Source: Hyphomicrobiales bacterium (GTDB taxonomy: Bacteria > Pseudomonadota > Alphaproteobacteria > Rhizobiales > Rhodobiaceae). Taken from it: 64,000 bases of DNA. The notes beneath the pieces are model-generated. The model was not told the DNA's origin. It saw only the letters and a list, made by a program, of their open reading frames with translations, and did not search any database. Where the stretch lies: the NCBI GenBank assembly GCA_002869065.1, contig PKTR01000003.1:152891-216890 (forward strand), given 5' to 3'. The translations under genes were made by a program, and so were the position numbers. Positions 61,522-64,000 of the stretch are shown here, piece after piece. The first letter of the stretch is position 1, and each line of letters opens with the position of its first letter.

Positions 61522-62457
61522 ATGGAGTATTTCCTGCAGCAGCTGATCAATGGGGTTGCGCTCGGGTCCATCTATGGACTGATCGCGATCGGGTACACGA
61601 TGGTGTACGGCATTATCGGCATGATCAACTTCGCCCATGGCGACATCTTCATGATCGGCGCCTTCATCGCGCTGATCGCCATCGTCGGGCTCGGCCTGAC
61701 GGCGTCCACCGGCATCGGGGTCCTGTTCATAGCCCTCGTTCTGGTGCTGATCGTCGCCATGCTGCTTGCCGCGGTCTATGGCTGGACGGTCGAGCGGATC
61801 GCCTATCGGCCGTTGCGCGGCTCGTTCCGGCTGGCGCCGCTGATCACCGCCATCGGCATGTCGATCACCCTGCAGAACTATGTGCAGATCACCCAGGACG
61901 CCCGCGTCAAGCCGCTGCAGCCGCTGATCTCCGGCGGCATCACGCTGATGGAGACCGAAACCGAGAACGGCCTGTTCGCGGTCCAGCTCTCCAATATCCA
62001 GATCCTGATCATCGTCACCACCGTGGTGCTGATGACCGGCTTCTCGCTGCTGATCGCCCGCACCTCGCTCGGCCGCGCCCAGCGCGCCTGCGAACAGGAT
62101 CGCAAGATGGCCGCCCTGCTCGGCATCAATGTCGACCGCACGATCTCGCTGACCTTCGTGCTCGGCGCCGCGCTCGCCGCCGTCGCCGGCCTGATGTTCC
62201 TGCTTTATTACGGCGTGATCGACTTCTTCATCGGCTTCCTCGCCGGCGTGAAGGCGTTCACCGCAGCCGTGCTCGGCGGCATCGGTTCGCTGCCCGGCGC
62301 CATGCTCGGCGGCCTTCTCATCGGCCTGATCGAGACCTTCTGGTCCGGCTACTTCTCGGTCGAATACAAGGACGTTGCGGCCTTCTCGATCCTTGCGATC
62401 GTGCTGATCTTCCTGCCCTCCGGCCTGCTCGGCCGGCCTGAAGTCGAGAAGGTCTGA
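61522..62457 (+). CDS. livH: branched-chain amino acid ABC transporter permease LivH
   Basis: The product is 311 residues, with about eight transmembrane segments. Characteristic motifs: the N-terminal LINGVALGSIYGLIAIGYTMVYGIIGMINFAHGD (as boundaries) and the later GRAQRACEQDRKMAALLGINVDR coupling region, with LFLLYYGVIDFF near the end. LivH pairs with LivM and the LivG/F ATPases, importing Leu/Ile/Val or related amides. Start at 61522 preceded by GGTGGGGA. livM follows after 4 nt. The substrate-binding protein is not in the window upstream. Confidence 0.94.
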   Translation: MEYFLQQLINGVALGSIYGLIAIGYTMVYGIIGMINFAHGDIFMIGAFIALIAIVGLGLTASTGIGVLFIALVLVLIVAMLLAAVYGWTVERIAYRPLRGSFRLAPLITAIGMSITLQNYVQITQDARVKPLQPLISGGITLMETETENGLFAVQLSNIQILIIVTTVVLMTGFSLLIARTSLGRAQRACEQDRKMAALLGINVDRTISLTFVLGAALAAVAGLMFLLYYGVIDFFIGFLAGVKAFTAAVLGGIGSLPGAMLGGLLIGLIETFWSGYFSVEYKDVAAFSILAIVLIFLPSGLLGRPEVEKV

Positions 62458-62461
62458 TCGC

Positions 62462-63805
62462 ATGAGCGCAGCACCTTCCAAACTGGCCGCTTCGGTCAAG
62501 GAGTCGGCGATTGCGGCTGCGATCGCACTCGCCATGGCCGCGCCGATCATCGGCCTGAAGACCGAGACCAAGCTCGGCGGCCTCGAACTGACCCAGCGCT
62601 GGGACATCGTCGCCATCGCCGTCGTCGCCGTGTTCTTCGGCCGCCTGCTCCTCAGCATGTTCGTGTGGAACACCGACACGCCGGTCACCTCCGTGATCGG
62701 TAGCCTGGTGCCGAAACAGTCGAATTTCAGCCGGTTCGCCAAATTCGTCGTACCCGTCGCCCTGCTGGTCGCCCTCGCCTTCCCGTTCCTGCCGACAACG
62801 GACCGCTACCTGCTCGACCTGTCGATCCTTGTGCTCACCTACGTGATGCTCGGCTGGGGCCTGAACATCGTGGTCGGTCTCGCCGGCCTGCTCGACCTTG
62901 GCTACGTCGCCTTCTATGCCGTCGGCGCCTATTCCTACGGGCTTTTGTCGACGCGCTTCTTCCCGATGCTGGTCGAGATGGGGATCGCCAGCCCCACCCT
63001 GATGGATTGGGCATTCTGGATCTGCCTGCCGCTGGCCGGTTTCCTCGCCGCTCTTTGGGGCATCATTCTCGGCTTCCCGGTGCTGCGCCTGCGCGGCGAC
63101 TATCTCGCCATTGTCACCCTTGCCTTCGGTGAGATCATCCGCGTCGTGCTGCTTAACTGGTACACCTTCACCGGCGGCCCGGACGGCGTGTCGCGCATTC
63201 CCCGCCCATCGTTTTTCGGCATCGATTTCAAACGCGGTGAAGGCGGCTTCGCCGACATCTTCGGCCTCGACTATTCGTCGATGCACCGGATCATATTCTT
63301 CTACTACCTGATCCTGGCACTTGCGCTTCTGACCAACGCCTTCACGCTGCGCATGCGCAAGCTGCCGATCGGGCGGGCCTGGGAAGCGATGCGCGAGGAC
63401 GACATCGCCTGCCGGTCGCTTGGCATCAACACCACCAACACCAAGCTGACGGCATTTTCCATCGGCGCCATGTTCGGTGGCTTCGCCGGCTCGTTCTTCG
63501 CCACCCGCCAGGGCTTCATCTCGCCGGAATCCTTCACCTTCATGGAATCGGCCGTGATCCTGGCGATCGTCGTGCTCGGCGGCCTCGGCAGCCAGATCGG
63601 CGTCGCCATCGCCGCCGTCGTCATGATCGGCGGTTTCGAGTTCTTCCGCGACTTCGCCGAATACCGCATGCTGATCTTCGGCCTGCTCATGGTCTTCATC
63701 ATGATCTGGAAGCCGCGCGGTCTCATCTCGACGCGCAAACCAACGGTCGCCCTCGTGAAAACCAAGGCCATCGGCGCCGAGAATATTGCGGAGGGCCACG
63801 GATGA
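62462..63805 (+). CDS. livM: branched-chain amino acid ABC transporter permease LivM
   Basis: The product is 447 residues, at the long end for LivM; it has an additional N-terminal region with three hydrophobic segments. The conserved core includes [67 protein letters not shown] and [17 protein letters not shown]. The C-terminal [10 protein letters not shown] matches the family. Overlaps the next gene by 4 nt (ATGA). Transcription unit livH-livM-livG. Confidence 0.94.
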   Translation: MSAAPSKLAASVKESAIAAAIALAMAAPIIGLKTETKLGGLELTQRWDIVAIAVVAVFFGRLLLSMFVWNTDTPVTSVIGSLVPKQSNFSRFAKFVVPVALLVALAFPFLPTTDRYLLDLSILVLTYVMLGWGLNIVVGLAGLLDLGYVAFYAVGAYSYGLLSTRFFPMLVEMGIASPTLMDWAFWICLPLAGFLAALWGIILGFPVLRLRGDYLAIVTLAFGEIIRVVLLNWYTFTGGPDGVSRIPRPSFFGIDFKRGEGGFADIFGLDYSSMHRIIFFYYLILALALLTNAFTLRMRKLPIGRAWEAMREDDIACRSLGINTTNTKLTAFSIGAMFGGFAGSFFATRQGFISPESFTFMESAVILAIVVLGGLGSQIGVAIAAVVMIGGFEFFRDFAEYRMLIFGLLMVFIMIWKPRGLISTRKPTVALVKTKAIGAENIAEGHG

Positions 63806-64000
63806 ACGCCTGGGCCAACAACCCGCTGCTGCGGGTCGAACACCTCACCATGCGCTTCGGTGGCCTCCTGGCCATCAACGACCTCAGCTTCGAGGTCGGC
63901 CGCGGCGATATCACCGCCCTCATCGGCCCGAACGGCGCCGGCAAGACGACGGTGTTCAACTGCATCACCGGCTTCTACAAGCCGACCGAGGGTCGCCTCG
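63802..64000 (+). CDS. livG: branched-chain amino acid ABC transporter ATPase LivG (truncated by the window end)
   Basis: Only the first 66 codons are seen. They include [18 protein letters not shown], typical of LivG, and the Walker A motif [20 protein letters not shown]. The signature and Walker B motifs lie beyond the window. The ATG overlaps the livM stop codon, which indicates coupled translation. Confidence 0.93.
   Translation, partial: MNAWANNPLLRVEHLTMRFGGLLAINDLSFEVGRGDITALIGPNGAGKTTVFNCITGFYKPTEGRL

Noticed and set aside
61389-62441. 350-codon frame overlapping livH
   Set aside because: It is an out-of-frame shadow of livH, Arg/Pro-rich and without membrane segments.

Overview
The window looks like a chromosomal segment of a GC-rich alphaproteobacterium, most likely order Hyphomicrobiales (Rhizobiales). 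The call rests on gene content and order rather than a marker gene: an IscU-like scaffold next to folE and hisI, DUF3126, zf-CHCC, PAS_5, PilZ and BTLCP proteins, plus a CcrM (GANTC) / CtrA-type sequence signature. There is no rRNA, phage, transposase, integrase or CRISPR array. Genes are densely packed on both strands. Many long antisense frames exist only because of the high G+C and were left out.

Layout. 0.2-15 kb is mostly core functions: an RTX-repeat protein, a SPOR-like secreted protein, yidD, a GNAT, an HD hydrolase, an Fe-S scaffold, folE, hisI, a patatin lipase, a CBS protein, a rhomboid protease, PAS and tandem-PilZ proteins, a BTLCP peptidase, a gamma carbonic anhydrase, cysE and an enoyl-CoA hydratase. 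At 15.3-15.7 kb lies a gene-free stretch with ten GANTC sites and a perfect CtrA-type box. 15.7-20.8 kb holds two alpha/beta hydrolases, a zinc-finger protein, an FAD monooxygenase, a CinA-like protein, gpt and tRNA-Leu(TAA). 20.9-24.6 kb is a minus-strand block of three cytochromes c, an L,D-transpeptidase and two small Cys/His-bearing secreted proteins.

25.6-43.3 kb is the most accessory-looking part: a Tat-exported PhoX phosphatase with a Tat-exported rubredoxin-like protein; an RTX metalloprotease divergent from a LuxR-HTH/alpha-beta-hydrolase fusion; two DUF1254/DUF1214 exported proteins; an alkyl-sulfatase-like protein with an altered metal site; an AraC regulator; a GAF-Fis regulator with aldehyde dehydrogenase and DUF779; and an RTX protein carrying a lysozyme-like domain. 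43.5-54.1 kb returns to metabolism and housekeeping: an AMP-binding ligase, a pirin, a TrpXYZ-like ABC transporter, sfsA, map, radC and a GGDEF/EAL protein. 54.1-55.4 kb is a CueR-like regulator with two cytochromes c. 55.5-64 kb carries a PcaD-like hydrolase, a MoxR/CoxE pair, an RTX protein with a GH114-like domain, a flavin reductase and a livHMG operon cut by the window end.

The unifying theme is secretion. Four RTX proteins in 60 kb carry different N-terminal cargo (none, M10 protease, GH24-like lysozyme, GH114-like glycosidase) and end in similar short acidic/hydrophobic tails, which suggests a set of type I-secreted products whose exporter lies elsewhere. The other recurrent theme is unassigned regulatory DNA: a 60-bp element found directly after two stop codons, several near-perfect palindromes in regulatory gaps, and a MerR-type promoter in front of the CueR-like gene.
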